From assembly GCF_000687915.1 (NCBI RefSeq), contig NZ_JHZY01000004.1, forward strand, positions 1,684,001 to 1,748,000: a stretch of 64,000 bases of DNA, written 5' to 3'. Source of the DNA: Leeuwenhoekiella sp. MAR_2009_132 (GTDB lineage Bacteria > Bacteroidota > Bacteroidia > Flavobacteriales > Flavobacteriaceae). Both the position numbers and the translations under genes were made by a program. Of this stretch, positions 6,359 through 16,087 are shown piece by piece; the first letter of the stretch is position 1; each line of letters begins with the position of its first letter. A model generated the notes under the pieces. That model saw only the letters and a list, made by a program, of their open reading frames with translations. It made no database searches and was not told the DNA's origin.

Positions 6359-7441
6359 ATGAAATTAAAATATCTAACATCTTCAATCTTAATATTTATA
6401 ATAATTAGCTGTCACAAGGATAAAGCTAAGGAAAGTCGTGAATACAATGCAGGTAACCCTTTGTTTCAATTTGAGGGTAGGACAGAGCAACTCAACGATT
6501 CTGCTGTAGCTCTTATAAGTTCGGGTTCCTTTGCACAGATGAAAGTTGTGGGAGATACCTGTATCTTTTTTATTTCTAACGGAAACCAGGATCACTCCTA
6601 TGTTACTCTCGAAGTAAATCAGGAATATAAAGGTAGATTTCTTGTTGACGAAAATCCAATAGGGCTTAAATTATCTTCATCAGATACGTCAAACATAAAA
6701 ATTTATAAAGCTACAGAGGCTAGTACCGGAGATGTTATATTTAATAAAATCATTGCTGAAAACCTACTAGAAGTCGAAACGGAAAGAAAGCCCTTAATAG
6801 AATTTATAGGGAATAGCATTACTTGTGGAATGGGTTCGCATACAGAGGAAATTCCTTGTGATAAAGGTGAATGGTACGATCAGCACAATGCATATCTCGC
6901 TTACGGGCCTAGAGCAGCACGTGCTTTAAATACAGATTTTCGTTTAAGTTGTGTTTCTGGCATGGGAATGTACCGAAACTGGAATGACGAAGATCAAGCC
7001 GTTATGCCAGACGTTTATGAGAACCTTAGACTCAATACAGATTCTTCAAAAAAAGTAACTATAGATCGAATGCCAGATCTGGTTTCTATCGCGCTGGGAA
7101 CCAATGACCTTTCTGTAGGCGACGGTCAAAAGGAAAGAAGCGAATTCAATCAGGAAAAATTTGTAGCTAATTATATAGGTTTTGTAGAAAAGGTATTCCA
7201 GAAATTCCCCGAAACAAAAATAACGTTACTCACCAGTCCAATGATAGGAGAAAAGGAACAAGTTATCTTACTAGAAAGTCTCCAGAAAGTTAAAAATCAT
7301 TTTTCAGAGAAACCGCTTTTTATCTTTGAATTTGATATAATGAAACCAAATGGTTGCGGCGGTCATCCTGATATTGAAGATCATAAAAAAATGACTGAGC
7401 ATCTTATTCCTTTCCTTGAGAAAATTCTAAACTCGAATTAA
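6359..7441 (+). CDS. CE2-like acetyl esterase lipoprotein (SGNH hydrolase)
   Basis: Probably removes O-acetyl groups from mannan oligosaccharides. The 360-residue form from ATG 6359 starts with a lipoprotein signal (LIFIIISC, lipid Cys18). Next comes a beta-sandwich (about 30-140) and an SGNH catalytic domain. That domain has block I GNSITCG (Ser153), block III GTNDLS (Asn249) and block V GGHPDIEDH (His336). Jelly roll plus SGNH is the carbohydrate esterase family 2 layout. The frame opens at 6296, but that longer start would put 21 residues before the signal peptide, so I reject it. It is the first gene of the mannan locus, 20 bp before a second esterase. Confidence 0.82.
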   Translation: MKLKYLTSSILIFIIISCHKDKAKESREYNAGNPLFQFEGRTEQLNDSAVALISSGSFAQMKVVGDTCIFFISNGNQDHSYVTLEVNQEYKGRFLVDENPIGLKLSSSDTSNIKIYKATEASTGDVIFNKIIAENLLEVETERKPLIEFIGNSITCGMGSHTEEIPCDKGEWYDQHNAYLAYGPRAARALNTDFRLSCVSGMGMYRNWNDEDQAVMPDVYENLRLNTDSSKKVTIDRMPDLVSIALGTNDLSVGDGQKERSEFNQEKFVANYIGFVEKVFQKFPETKITLLTSPMIGEKEQVILLESLQKVKNHFSEKPLFIFEFDIMKPNGCGGHPDIEDHKKMTEHLIPFLEKILNSN

Positions 7442-7461
7442 TTTTATTCTAACGTTATATT

Positions 7462-8844
7462 ATGTCCACCAAAATTGCTGCTTTACTTTTTGCTATCATT
7501 TTAACCCCGGGTTTTACCTATTCAAATGTAAGTTTACCTGCTTTATTTGCCGATAATATGGTGCTTCAGAGAAATGCTGATGTGATTTTTTGGGGCTGGG
7601 CTAAACCGGGAGAGGAAATTGAAATAAGCGTTAGTTGGAGTGATGAGAAGTTTAAGGTTAAGCCTACTAATAACGGTTTCTGGCAATCTGTAATTCCTAC
7701 TAATGAAAAGTCTGGAAGCCAGACAATACGCATAAAAGGCTATAATGAAGTTGTTCTTAAAAATGTTTTGTTAGGCGAAGTCTGGTTAATATCAGGACAA
7801 TCAAATATGGAATGGAGCGCAGGTGCAGGTATTGAGGGTGGAGAAGAGGCGATTGAAAATTCAAAAAACAACAACATTCGATTTTTTACAGTGAATCACC
7901 GAACAGCAGAGTTCCCTCAAAATGATTTAAGAGGTAATTGGGAAGAGAGTACGCCCGAGACGATGAAGAATTTTAGTGCCGTGGCTTTTTTTTTCGCACA
8001 AAAACTCAGTAAAGAACTTGACGTACCTGTAGGTCTAGTAAATGCCACTTGGGGCGGAACGCCTGCAGAACCTTGGATTCCTGCACAAATTATTCAAAAT
8101 GATAGTGTTTTAAGTAAGGCAGCAGATCTTCTACCAGAAACCGAGTGGGGGCCCAGCAAGCCCGGTTTGATCTATAACGCGATGGTTAATCCTTTAAAAC
8201 CGTTTAAATTTTCTGGAATTTTATGGTATCAGGGAGAATCAAATACGCCGAATGCAGATTCTTATGAAGCTATTTTTAGTGCGCTTATCACAAGTTGGAG
8301 AGCTGAATTTAAAGAAGAATTACCGTTTTATTTTGCTCAAATAGCTCCCTTTAGTTACGAAACTGAATTTTCTGGAGTAAAGGTGCGAGACGCTCAACGA
8401 AAAACCTTAAAGCTGCCGCATACTGCAATGGTGGTAACAGGTGACATTGGGAATATAAACAACATACATCCTAAAAATAAGAAAGAAGTAGGGATTCGAT
8501 TTGCAAACCTCGTGCTGGCTGATAAATTCAAAAAAGAAATAAAGGCATACGCACCGCTTATTCAAAAAGCTACAGTCGATAAAAATAAAATTATTCTAAA
8601 CTTTAGTAATGCGGAACGTTTACAAATTGACAAGAATAATAAAGCTAGTCAGTTTGAAATTGCAGGAGCAAATAAAGCCTTTCAACCTGTAGATTTTAAA
8701 ATAAAAGACAACCAGATTTTTCTTAAAAAAGGAAAGCTGGAACACCCGCTTTTTGTCCGCTATTCTTGGACAAATTCATGTGTTCCAAATATCTTTAATA
8801 CAGCAGGCTTACCTACTTCCAGTTTTACTATAAAAATAGAGTAG
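7462..8844 (+). CDS. Sialate O-acetylesterase-family (SASA) carbohydrate esterase
   Basis: A 460-residue secreted esterase with an N-terminal signal (AALLFAIILTPGFTYS), a short beta domain (25-100) and the SASA SGNH fold. Visible motifs are the nucleophile segment SGQSNMEW (Ser114), ATWGGTPAEPW, WYQGESN (256-262) and the distal HPKNK. Despite the family name, relatives in glycan loci usually deacetylate plant or algal polysaccharides. With the CE2-like gene just before it, it likely deacetylates mannan at different hydroxyls, as paired esterases do in gut mannan degraders. It ends at 8844, directly abutting the convergent GH3 gene, whose stop codon starts at 8845. Confidence 0.85.
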   Translation: MSTKIAALLFAIILTPGFTYSNVSLPALFADNMVLQRNADVIFWGWAKPGEEIEISVSWSDEKFKVKPTNNGFWQSVIPTNEKSGSQTIRIKGYNEVVLKNVLLGEVWLISGQSNMEWSAGAGIEGGEEAIENSKNNNIRFFTVNHRTAEFPQNDLRGNWEESTPETMKNFSAVAFFFAQKLSKELDVPVGLVNATWGGTPAEPWIPAQIIQNDSVLSKAADLLPETEWGPSKPGLIYNAMVNPLKPFKFSGILWYQGESNTPNADSYEAIFSALITSWRAEFKEELPFYFAQIAPFSYETEFSGVKVRDAQRKTLKLPHTAMVVTGDIGNINNIHPKNKKEVGIRFANLVLADKFKKEIKAYAPLIQKATVDKNKIILNFSNAERLQIDKNNKASQFEIAGANKAFQPVDFKIKDNQIFLKKGKLEHPLFVRYSWTNSCVPNIFNTAGLPTSSFTIKIE

Positions 8845-11178
8845 TTATTCCTTTAGGATAAAATGGGTTTTAAGACTAGCGTTTGAATCAGTACCTACAA
8901 AGATTTCGTATTCTCCCGGCTCTACTGTAAAGTTTCCGTCTTGATCATAATAACCCAACTCTTTGCTGGTAAGACTAAACTTTATAGTTCTAGATTCGCC
9001 TTTTTTTAGCTCTACTAATTGGAAACCTTTAAGTTCCCTTACCGGCCTTACTATTTTTGCAAAAAGATCACGAATGTATAATTGTACAACCTCTTTACCG
9101 TCATAATCCCCGGTATTGCTAAGTTCTACACTAACTTGTACTTCTTCGTTTAAAGCATAGCTATCTTTTTCTACGTTGAGATTGGAGTAGTTAAAAGAAG
9201 TGTAGCTTAACCCATAACCAAAAGGGAAGAGTGGAGAGCTTTCTACGTCGCTGTAATGCGACCAGAAAACCATGTTTGCACCCGGCTGCGGATCTACAGG
9301 TCTTCCTGTATTTTTATGACTGTAGTAGATGGGAATTTGCCCAACATTTCTAGGGAAAGTCATAGGTAACTTGCCGCTGGGGTTGTAATCCCCATACAAA
9401 ACCTGAGCAACTGCGTTCCCTGTCTGCGTTCCTAGATGCCAAGTTTCTACGATTGCCGGTATATGGTTTGCAGCCCAGTTTAACACTAAAGGTCTTCCGT
9501 TATTGAGTACCAAGACTACATTTTTATTGGCTGCATAAATTTTCTCCATCAATTCCTGCTGTACTCCAGGAAGATCTAAATTTGTTCTACTGCGACCTTC
9601 TCCACTCTGAAAGCCGTGTTCCCCTAAAACAAGGATAACCACATCTGAATTTCTAGCGACGTTAATTGCCTTTTCAAATCCGCTTGTGTCGGTTGTATTA
9701 AATGCAAGTTCATTAATAAAAGTAGGCTCATTGGTAAGAAGGTCTGCTCCTTTTTCAAACATAAGGTCATTGCCGGTATACTGTTTTAAACCGTCTAAAA
9801 CAGAGATGCCACTGCTATCTTTAGATGCAATGCGCCAGCTTCCTAAAACACTGTTATTGTCATCTGCCAGAGGGCCTATAACGGCTATTTTCTGACCTTT
9901 CTTTTTTAAAGGCAACAACTTGTTATTATTCTTTAAAAGAACTATAGATTTTTTTGCCATATCTAAGACAGCTTCCTGATTCTCCTTGCTGCCTATTACA
10001 TTTTTTTCCCTTTCCGGATCGCAATACTTATAAGGATCATCAAACAAACCTAATTCAAATTTCACACGTAAAATTCTTCTAACGGCATCATCGATGAGTG
10101 CTACATCTACTTTGCCTGTTTCTACCAAATTCACCAACTCATCAATATAAGAATAAGACTCCATATCCATATCAACACCGGCTTTTACACCCATTTCTGC
10201 GGCATGAGCCAGATCTTTAGCATAGCCATGTGTTGTCATTTCTCCAATAGACGCCCAGTCTGAAATCACAAAACCTTTAAAACCCCATTTATTTTTTAAA
10301 AGTTCCCGAAGTAAATAATTGCTACCAGTAACCGGGATACCATTAAGCTCATTAAAGCCATTCATAAAGGTTTTAACCCCGGCTTCTTCTGCCGCTTTAA
10401 AAGGGGGTAATACTATATTGTGTAATGTGACGCTCCCTATATCTGCTTTATTATATTCTCTGCCTGCTTCGACAAAGCCGTAACCGGCAAAATGTTTTGC
10501 GGTTGCAGCGATTGTATTTACAGCAGCAAGATCTTCTCCCTGAAAACCGTGAACTCTTGCGATAGCAATTTTACTGCCCAGATAGGGGTCTTCTCCTGCA
10601 CCTTCCATAACACGTCCCCATCTGGGGTCCCGAGAGATATCTACCATAGGAGCAAAGGTCCAGTTGATGCCTGAAGCAGAGGCTTCTGAAGCTGCGACGG
10701 AAGCAGATTTTTGTATCGCTTCTAGATCCCAGCTTGCGGCTTCTGCTAAGGGGATAGGGCTTAGCGTTTTATAACCATGAATTACATCAAAACCTATAAT
10801 AAGGGGTATACCCAGTCGGCTTTCTTCGACTACTATTTTTTGTACTGCTCTTACTTGTTCTGTTCCCCGTACGGTTAGCATAGAGCCTACCCGCCCTTTT
10901 CTGAGGTCTTCGTATTTTTTCTCTGCATTTCCTCCTTCGGGTGAAGGACCGGTGACGTCCCAGAAACCGTTATATTGATTCATCTGACCCACTTTTTCCT
11001 CAAGAGTCATAATTTTTAAAATGGAATCTACTTTCACATCAATAGAATCTGCTTGCGGCTTCTGCATTGCTGATAAATTTGAAGGATTTTTAAAACGGAA
11101 ACTATTCAAAACAATAAAGGCACTTAATCCTAGAGTAATTGTTAAACTCCATTTTATAAAATTAGTTTTGTAAAGCAT
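8845..11178 (-). CDS. GH3 beta-glucosidase
   Basis: Releases terminal beta-linked glucose, here probably from glucomannan oligosaccharides. The 777-residue protein has an N-terminal hydrophobic segment (WSLTITLGLSAFIVLNSF) without a clear lipobox, so it is periplasmic or inner-membrane anchored. It has the GH3 barrel (about 45-390) with KHFAGYG and the nucleophile Asp307 in VISDWAS, the alpha/beta sandwich (about 405-620) and a C-terminal fibronectin-III-like domain (about 685-777). Size and order match BglX-type enzymes. It is the last gene of the minus-strand operon and its start overlaps the GH5 gene by 17 bp. Confidence 0.92.
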   Translation of the reverse strand: MLYKTNFIKWSLTITLGLSAFIVLNSFRFKNPSNLSAMQKPQADSIDVKVDSILKIMTLEEKVGQMNQYNGFWDVTGPSPEGGNAEKKYEDLRKGRVGSMLTVRGTEQVRAVQKIVVEESRLGIPLIIGFDVIHGYKTLSPIPLAEAASWDLEAIQKSASVAASEASASGINWTFAPMVDISRDPRWGRVMEGAGEDPYLGSKIAIARVHGFQGEDLAAVNTIAATAKHFAGYGFVEAGREYNKADIGSVTLHNIVLPPFKAAEEAGVKTFMNGFNELNGIPVTGSNYLLRELLKNKWGFKGFVISDWASIGEMTTHGYAKDLAHAAEMGVKAGVDMDMESYSYIDELVNLVETGKVDVALIDDAVRRILRVKFELGLFDDPYKYCDPEREKNVIGSKENQEAVLDMAKKSIVLLKNNNKLLPLKKKGQKIAVIGPLADDNNSVLGSWRIASKDSSGISVLDGLKQYTGNDLMFEKGADLLTNEPTFINELAFNTTDTSGFEKAINVARNSDVVILVLGEHGFQSGEGRSRTNLDLPGVQQELMEKIYAANKNVVLVLNNGRPLVLNWAANHIPAIVETWHLGTQTGNAVAQVLYGDYNPSGKLPMTFPRNVGQIPIYYSHKNTGRPVDPQPGANMVFWSHYSDVESSPLFPFGYGLSYTSFNYSNLNVEKDSYALNEEVQVSVELSNTGDYDGKEVVQLYIRDLFAKIVRPVRELKGFQLVELKKGESRTIKFSLTSKELGYYDQDGNFTVEPGEYEIFVGTDSNASLKTHFILKE

Positions 11179-12487
11179 CGTTAGATTTTTTAATAAGGTT
11201 TAATGTGGAGGTGTCAGAAGCAAAAACAGAATTCAGTCCTTGTGGTTCCTGAGGGGGATCTGCGCTAAAGTCATCTCCTTTTTCCCACTTTCCGCTTTTT
11301 TCATTGGTTTCAGCGAAACCAGCAAAACCCCAAAAATTTAATCCTGCAAGAGATCCTTTTTCGTCTGCACTTTTTTCGATCATTTCAAACAAAACAGAGT
11401 AAAAGGTATTTCTATTTACTACAGAGGCATTTTTAGACAAACTTTCTTTTTCTCTTGGAAAGCCAAATTCTGAAATTACTACAGGCTTGTTCAGTTCTTG
11501 TGCAACCTGTATATGTTCCTGAATATAATCTTTAGCTTTAATTACAGAATTTTTTAAAGTTTCTTCTTCATTTTCTGAGGAGTACCATTGCCAGTTTTTA
11601 GGCCACATGTGCATTGTTAAATAGTCTATATCAGGGTTTTCATGCAACATTTTATAAGTCTCAATTTCTTGTAAATAACTTGCCTTACCTTCTGCTCCCG
11701 TCGATATTAGGGTGTTAGGATCTAATTCTTCAAGTAAGCCTACAACTTCATTTAACCACTCTTTAAAAGGACCTCTATCTTCCTCTGTAAATATTCTGGG
11801 TTCATTAGCAACTTGCCATGACATTACGGTATTATCTTCGGTATATTTTTTCCCGTTATAAGAATTGGTTCTACCCAGTATAAAACGTATGTGATTTTGA
11901 AAAGCTTCCCGGCAAGGGGTACAGGTGTGAAATTGTTGGGTATAATTAAAATAATCTGGCCAGCTGTATTTTTCTAAAAAGGGATTGGCAACTTCTCCAT
12001 ATCCATTCCAACTTAGGTAGGCAGACATCCCTCCAGACCAGATCCAGTTGTTGTTGAGATATAAAACGGCATACATTTTCCGCTTAGCCATTTCTGCTAG
12101 GAGAAAATCAAGACCGTCTAAAAGATCTTCGTTATACTCGCCTTGTTTTGGCTGTAAAGCGGGTTTGACCTGAAAGTCTTCATTACCCCCCTCAGCACCT
12201 ACTAAAATCCGTAGATTATCTATTCCCAGACTATCCATCAGGTCTAGTTCCCGAAGTAAACGTTCGCGGTCACCTATATTCCTCGCGGCGATTAAAGGGC
12301 CATACCAATAATTGGCACCCACAAAATAATAAGGTTTTTTCCCTTTATAAAATTTGCCTTCCTTTACGGTTATCCTGTCTAGACTTGCGCACGAAAAAAG
12401 GAAGAAGGATAAAAAGATAAAAACGAGATTAATCTTTTTTAGTTTAGGTATTGTCCTGAGGAAGGTCATAAACATCTGGCATATCAT
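11162..12487 (-). CDS. GH5 (subfamily 7-like) beta-mannanase lipoprotein
   Basis: Endo-acting beta-1,4-mannanase, probably on the outer membrane. A signal with lipobox LFSC (Cys33 from the longest start) leads into a GH5 TIM barrel. It shows YYFVGANYWYG near the start, the acid/base Glu229 in WQVANEP and the nucleophile Glu340 in VISEFGFP. Fungal and plant-like GH5_7 mannanases share the RDFQVKPALQPKQGEYNE-type layout. The open frame overlaps the GH26 gene upstream by 44 bp. ATGs at 12475 or 12469 are equally possible starts and would leave a normal signal peptide. The overlap implies translational coupling. Confidence 0.88.
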   Translation of the reverse strand: MICQMFMTFLRTIPKLKKINLVFIFLSFFLFSCASLDRITVKEGKFYKGKKPYYFVGANYWYGPLIAARNIGDRERLLRELDLMDSLGIDNLRILVGAEGGNEDFQVKPALQPKQGEYNEDLLDGLDFLLAEMAKRKMYAVLYLNNNWIWSGGMSAYLSWNGYGEVANPFLEKYSWPDYFNYTQQFHTCTPCREAFQNHIRFILGRTNSYNGKKYTEDNTVMSWQVANEPRIFTEEDRGPFKEWLNEVVGLLEELDPNTLISTGAEGKASYLQEIETYKMLHENPDIDYLTMHMWPKNWQWYSSENEEETLKNSVIKAKDYIQEHIQVAQELNKPVVISEFGFPREKESLSKNASVVNRNTFYSVLFEMIEKSADEKGSLAGLNFWGFAGFAETNEKSGKWEKGDDFSADPPQEPQGLNSVFASDTSTLNLIKKSNDALQN

Positions 12488-13691
12488 TTAATAAAATTGT
12501 TTTTTCTTTCTTGGTGAAAAGCATAAAATCATCAGCTCCTTTAGCGCCAGGAACCGGAACCGTATAGGAGTCCGAATAATTTTGCCAGAACATCATAAAA
12601 CCAAGGTTTATATCTTGATCTGTAAGAACTTTATACAAATTATTAGAGTAAAAATCTGATGCGAGTTCGGTACCCGATGCAGAAACAAAATAGCCTGTTT
12701 CTGTAAACGCGGCTATTTTATTACGTTCTTCAGCTAGATCTGACACTACTTTAAGTTTTTGATTGGCACGAGCGATTAACGAACCGTTTTGGGCTGCCAC
12801 ATCACCGTAGTTATCCATCCCCACAACATCAACATAGGCGTCGCCCGGGTATCGTTCTAGATAAGCGGTTTTTGTCGTATAACTGTTATCTGGGGAAAAG
12901 GCATAAAGCATATTGGTTACGCTGAGATCGTCTCTTAAGTATTCAACGGTGAAGCGCCACAATTCTTTAAATTCCTCCGGAGTGCTGTATGCAGCTCCCC
13001 ACCAGAAAAAGTCCATATCAAACTCATGAAACGGTCTGAAAATGATAGGAATCGCGTTACCGTCTGAGCCTGTAAGGCTTTTTGCAAAAGAAGCTACTTT
13101 TTGAAGTTTTTGTTTGTAATACTCATGATTTTCACCGCCCGGTAAAATACTCTTAAATGCATTTTGTTTTTGTGTTGCGGTCATTTCTGAAGTATAAAAG
13201 ACCTCTCCTTCAAAAGGTTCTCTCAGGTGCCAACAAAAAATATTGACCATACCTTTATCGTAAGCTTCTATAGTTTTAGATTTTATAAGTTGCTCTTGTT
13301 GATAAAACCAGTTGTTAGGTTGCTCGTTATTTTCATCATCTGTAATGAACATAAAATCAGAGCCTAGTAATCCCGGGTCGCTTCCAGTTAATTTTTTCAT
13401 ATCAGACATACCACTGTTATTCTGATAAAATGAACTTAATGCATCTTGCTGACCAACGATGTAGTTGTTATAAGAAAGCGCTTTCAGATTGTAAAACAAG
13501 GCTACTGTTTCTGGAGTAGCAGAAGGATCTACCATATAGGAATTGGCTTCTGAGGGTAAAAAACGCACATCAGACTGCTCTGCTACAGGAGGTTCAGAGT
13601 TTGTTTCTGGATCCTCAAGAAATTCTTCGTCTTTTGAACAGCTTACAAGAATAAAATTCACTAGTAATAAAGATAATAGAAATTTTTTCAT
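12444..13691 (-). CDS. GH26 beta-mannanase lipoprotein (1)
   Basis: A 415-residue lipoprotein (lipobox LVSC, Cys18) with an acidic linker (DEEFLEDPETNSEPP) and a GH26 catalytic domain from about residue 55. The acid/base Glu223 is in FRPFHEFDMDFFWWG and the nucleophile Glu331 in AFTETGYF. The acidic residues after the lipid Cys resemble the surface-export signal of Bacteroidota lipoproteins, so it may attack mannan outside the cell. It lies 7 bp after the epimerase gene and overlaps the GH5 gene. Confidence 0.93.
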   Translation of the reverse strand: MKKFLLSLLLVNFILVSCSKDEEFLEDPETNSEPPVAEQSDVRFLPSEANSYMVDPSATPETVALFYNLKALSYNNYIVGQQDALSSFYQNNSGMSDMKKLTGSDPGLLGSDFMFITDDENNEQPNNWFYQQEQLIKSKTIEAYDKGMVNIFCWHLREPFEGEVFYTSEMTATQKQNAFKSILPGGENHEYYKQKLQKVASFAKSLTGSDGNAIPIIFRPFHEFDMDFFWWGAAYSTPEEFKELWRFTVEYLRDDLSVTNMLYAFSPDNSYTTKTAYLERYPGDAYVDVVGMDNYGDVAAQNGSLIARANQKLKVVSDLAEERNKIAAFTETGYFVSASGTELASDFYSNNLYKVLTDQDINLGFMMFWQNYSDSYTVPVPGAKGADDFMLFTKKEKTILLNDMPDVYDLPQDNT

Positions 13692-13698
13692 AATTTTT

Positions 13699-14889
13699 TT
13701 AGTTTAAAACAAGCATACAGGCTCTGGAGTTATGGTATGGAGCTTTCCACATACTGAGTTTATCTTCTGATGTATAAGGCTCATTATTTTTATTTACGCG
13801 GAAATGCCATTCTCTATTTTTGTGATCTATGATATGATTCTTCGTGTATTGCCAAATATCGAGCTGAGCAGTTCTAAAATGTTCCTCTCCTGAAATTTCA
13901 AATGCGTACTGCAATCCTACAATGGCTTCCATTTGTGGCCACCAGTGTCTATCTGTATCTATCTCACCGGTATCCATGTCTTGTTCATTCACCACCCCTT
14001 TTTGGGGTATATAGGCTTCTTTAAGAAAGGTTGAAGCAACCTCAAGCGTAACTTGCTCTGCTTGTTGTAGCAGGTCTTTATTGGCTATGGCTTTGCAAGC
14101 GTCTACAATAAGCCAAACCGCTTCAATGTCGTGGCCAAAGGAAACCACATTATTGGCTCTTTTCCATTGGGTATCAAAAAACAATTGAAAATGATGCGTT
14201 TTTGTATTTAGAAATTTTTCCAGAAAGAGCTTTGTCAAATTTTCGAGCGCTTCTTTTACAGCATTATTTCCTGTTACTTGTAACAAATTGGTATAGGCCT
14301 CTAAAATGTGTAGGTGGGTATTCATCGTTTTAGCAGAATTGTCATCTTTCTCGCTCAAACGCATATCTTCTATAGGAGACCAGTTCTCTTGAAAAGCTTC
14401 TAAATAGCCATTGAGTTTGTTGTCTCTGGCGTATTTTTCTATTAGATTAAATAGAGATATGGCCCAATTTAAAGCCTCTTCATCTGCGGTGTACCGGTAA
14501 AATTCAGAAAGTGCATAGATGCCAAAAGCCTGAGCATAAATTTGTTTTCTTTTATTTACTGGGTTTCCTTCATGATCCAATTCCCAGTAAAGACCTTTAA
14601 ATTCCTGATCTTGAAAATTAGTTTTCAGATACGTATAAGCCCTATCAGCATAGGTTTTATAGGTGTCATTTTTATAAAAGTTACCTGCTGCTGAGAATGA
14701 CCAAAGCAGGCGCGTATTTAAAATAATACCTTTATTAGCGTCTGCGATTAGATTATTATTAAAATCACGTCTGCCGTAAAAGCCGCCGTTGACCGTATCT
14801 ACGCTATTGGTTTTCCAATAGGTTAGAATACTGTCAAGCTCACTTCTGATCTCGTTTTTAAATTGTATAAACTCTTCATTCTTCATCAT
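13699..14889 (-). CDS. Cytosolic mannobiose/cellobiose 2-epimerase (AGE family)
   Basis: Converts the reducing-end mannose of beta-1,4-mannobiose to glucose, giving mannosyl-glucose for the neighbouring GH130 phosphorylase. The 396 residues are the usual (alpha/alpha)6-barrel length with no signal peptide. Family landmarks are RLLWSFSAA, SFGHDIEAVW (His253), DRHWWPQMEA and WKAPYHNSR (His386), the two His segments being the catalytic pair in characterised epimerases. It overlaps the GH130 gene by 14 bp. GH26-symporter-GH130-epimerase is the same gene set as the mannan pathway described in Bacteroides fragilis. Confidence 0.92.
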   Translation of the reverse strand: MMKNEEFIQFKNEIRSELDSILTYWKTNSVDTVNGGFYGRRDFNNNLIADANKGIILNTRLLWSFSAAGNFYKNDTYKTYADRAYTYLKTNFQDQEFKGLYWELDHEGNPVNKRKQIYAQAFGIYALSEFYRYTADEEALNWAISLFNLIEKYARDNKLNGYLEAFQENWSPIEDMRLSEKDDNSAKTMNTHLHILEAYTNLLQVTGNNAVKEALENLTKLFLEKFLNTKTHHFQLFFDTQWKRANNVVSFGHDIEAVWLIVDACKAIANKDLLQQAEQVTLEVASTFLKEAYIPQKGVVNEQDMDTGEIDTDRHWWPQMEAIVGLQYAFEISGEEHFRTAQLDIWQYTKNHIIDHKNREWHFRVNKNNEPYTSEDKLSMWKAPYHNSRACMLVLN

Positions 14890-16087
14890 TGAGGGTCATA
14901 TTCTGTGCTACTTGTGAAATTATATTTTGAACGGAAGCAGCTGAAGTAAATGCATCTTGGGGTGTATTCATCACATAGTCAAGAATTCTGTCTATAGAAG
15001 AGACCGCTACATGGGAGCGTGTGTCAGATGAGGCATAATAGATAAAAAGTGTCCCATCATCATCCTGAATCCAGCCATTACCGAAAAGTACATTAGGTAC
15101 ATCACCTACTGTTTCTATATAATTGGGAGCCATAAAATAACCGGAAGGTTGGTAGATTACTTTAGAAATATCATCAAGCGCGGTCATAAAAAGGTATAAG
15201 GTATAACGTAGGCCTCCGGCTGTATTTCTAACGCCATGAGCCAAGTGTAGCCAGCCCTCTTTAGTTTTGATAGGGGCAGGACCCAGACCGTTTTTCAATT
15301 CATAAATCGTATGGTAAACTTTACGGTTAATGATTTTTTCATCTTCTAAAACCGGGTTAGTCATATCTGTGATATATCCCAGTCCTATTCCTCCGCCATT
15401 TCCTACTTCGATAAAACCGTCTTGGGGACGGGTATATAAGGCATACTTACCATCTACAAACTCGGGATGCATAACAACATTACGCTGCTGTCCTGAAGTT
15501 GAAATTAGATCGGGTAAACGTTCCCAGTTGGTCAAATCTTTAGTACGGGCTATACCGGCATTAGCGATTGCCGCAGAGGTATCTCCCGGTCTTTCTTTGT
15601 CTTTGCGCTCTGTACAAAAAATACCATAAATCCAACCGTCTTCGTGCCTTGTAAGGCGCATGTCATACACATTAGTATCTGGCTCATGGGTTTGGGGTAA
15701 TATTAAAGGTTTATCCCAGAATTTAAAATTATCAACCCCGTTAGGACTTTCTGCAATGGCAAAAAAAGATTTACGGTCATTGCCTTCTACGCGAACTGCC
15801 AGTATATAATTATCTTTCAATTTCATGGCGCCCGGGTTAAATGTTGCGTTGATTCCTATGCGCTCCATTCCAAACGGATTCGTTTCAGCATTAAAATCAT
15901 ACCGCCATTCTAAAGGCGCGTGTGTAGCAGTAAGCACCGGGTTTATATATCTTTTAAAAATACCGTTTGAGTGTTTTTCAGGTTGATTCGGTATTGCTAA
16001 AAATTCTGCGTGATTGTTAACCAGTTCTTGGTAATTGGAGATTTTTTTGTGTAAAGCTTTGTTATTTTCTGTTAGGTCCATATTCAA
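14876..16087 (-). CDS. GH130 4-O-beta-D-mannosyl-D-glucose phosphorylase
   Basis: Cytosolic phosphorolysis of mannosyl-glucose to mannose-1-phosphate and glucose. The 403-residue five-bladed propeller has no signal peptide. It carries INPVLTATHAPLEWRYDFN, GINATFNPGA, VRVEGNDRKSFFAIA and the catalytic-Asp motif VYDMRLTRHEDGW (Asp142), followed by HPEFVDGKYALYTRPQDGF. The pattern is that of subfamily 1 (mannosyl-glucose phosphorylase) rather than mannosyl-GlcNAc enzymes. It overlaps the symporter by 4 bp (ATGA) and the epimerase by 14 bp, so the three are co-translated. It is the step that yields the phosphorylated sugar. Confidence 0.93.
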   Translation of the reverse strand: MNMDLTENNKALHKKISNYQELVNNHAEFLAIPNQPEKHSNGIFKRYINPVLTATHAPLEWRYDFNAETNPFGMERIGINATFNPGAMKLKDNYILAVRVEGNDRKSFFAIAESPNGVDNFKFWDKPLILPQTHEPDTNVYDMRLTRHEDGWIYGIFCTERKDKERPGDTSAAIANAGIARTKDLTNWERLPDLISTSGQQRNVVMHPEFVDGKYALYTRPQDGFIEVGNGGGIGLGYITDMTNPVLEDEKIINRKVYHTIYELKNGLGPAPIKTKEGWLHLAHGVRNTAGGLRYTLYLFMTALDDISKVIYQPSGYFMAPNYIETVGDVPNVLFGNGWIQDDDGTLFIYYASSDTRSHVAVSSIDRILDYVMNTPQDAFTSAASVQNIISQVAQNMTLNDEE

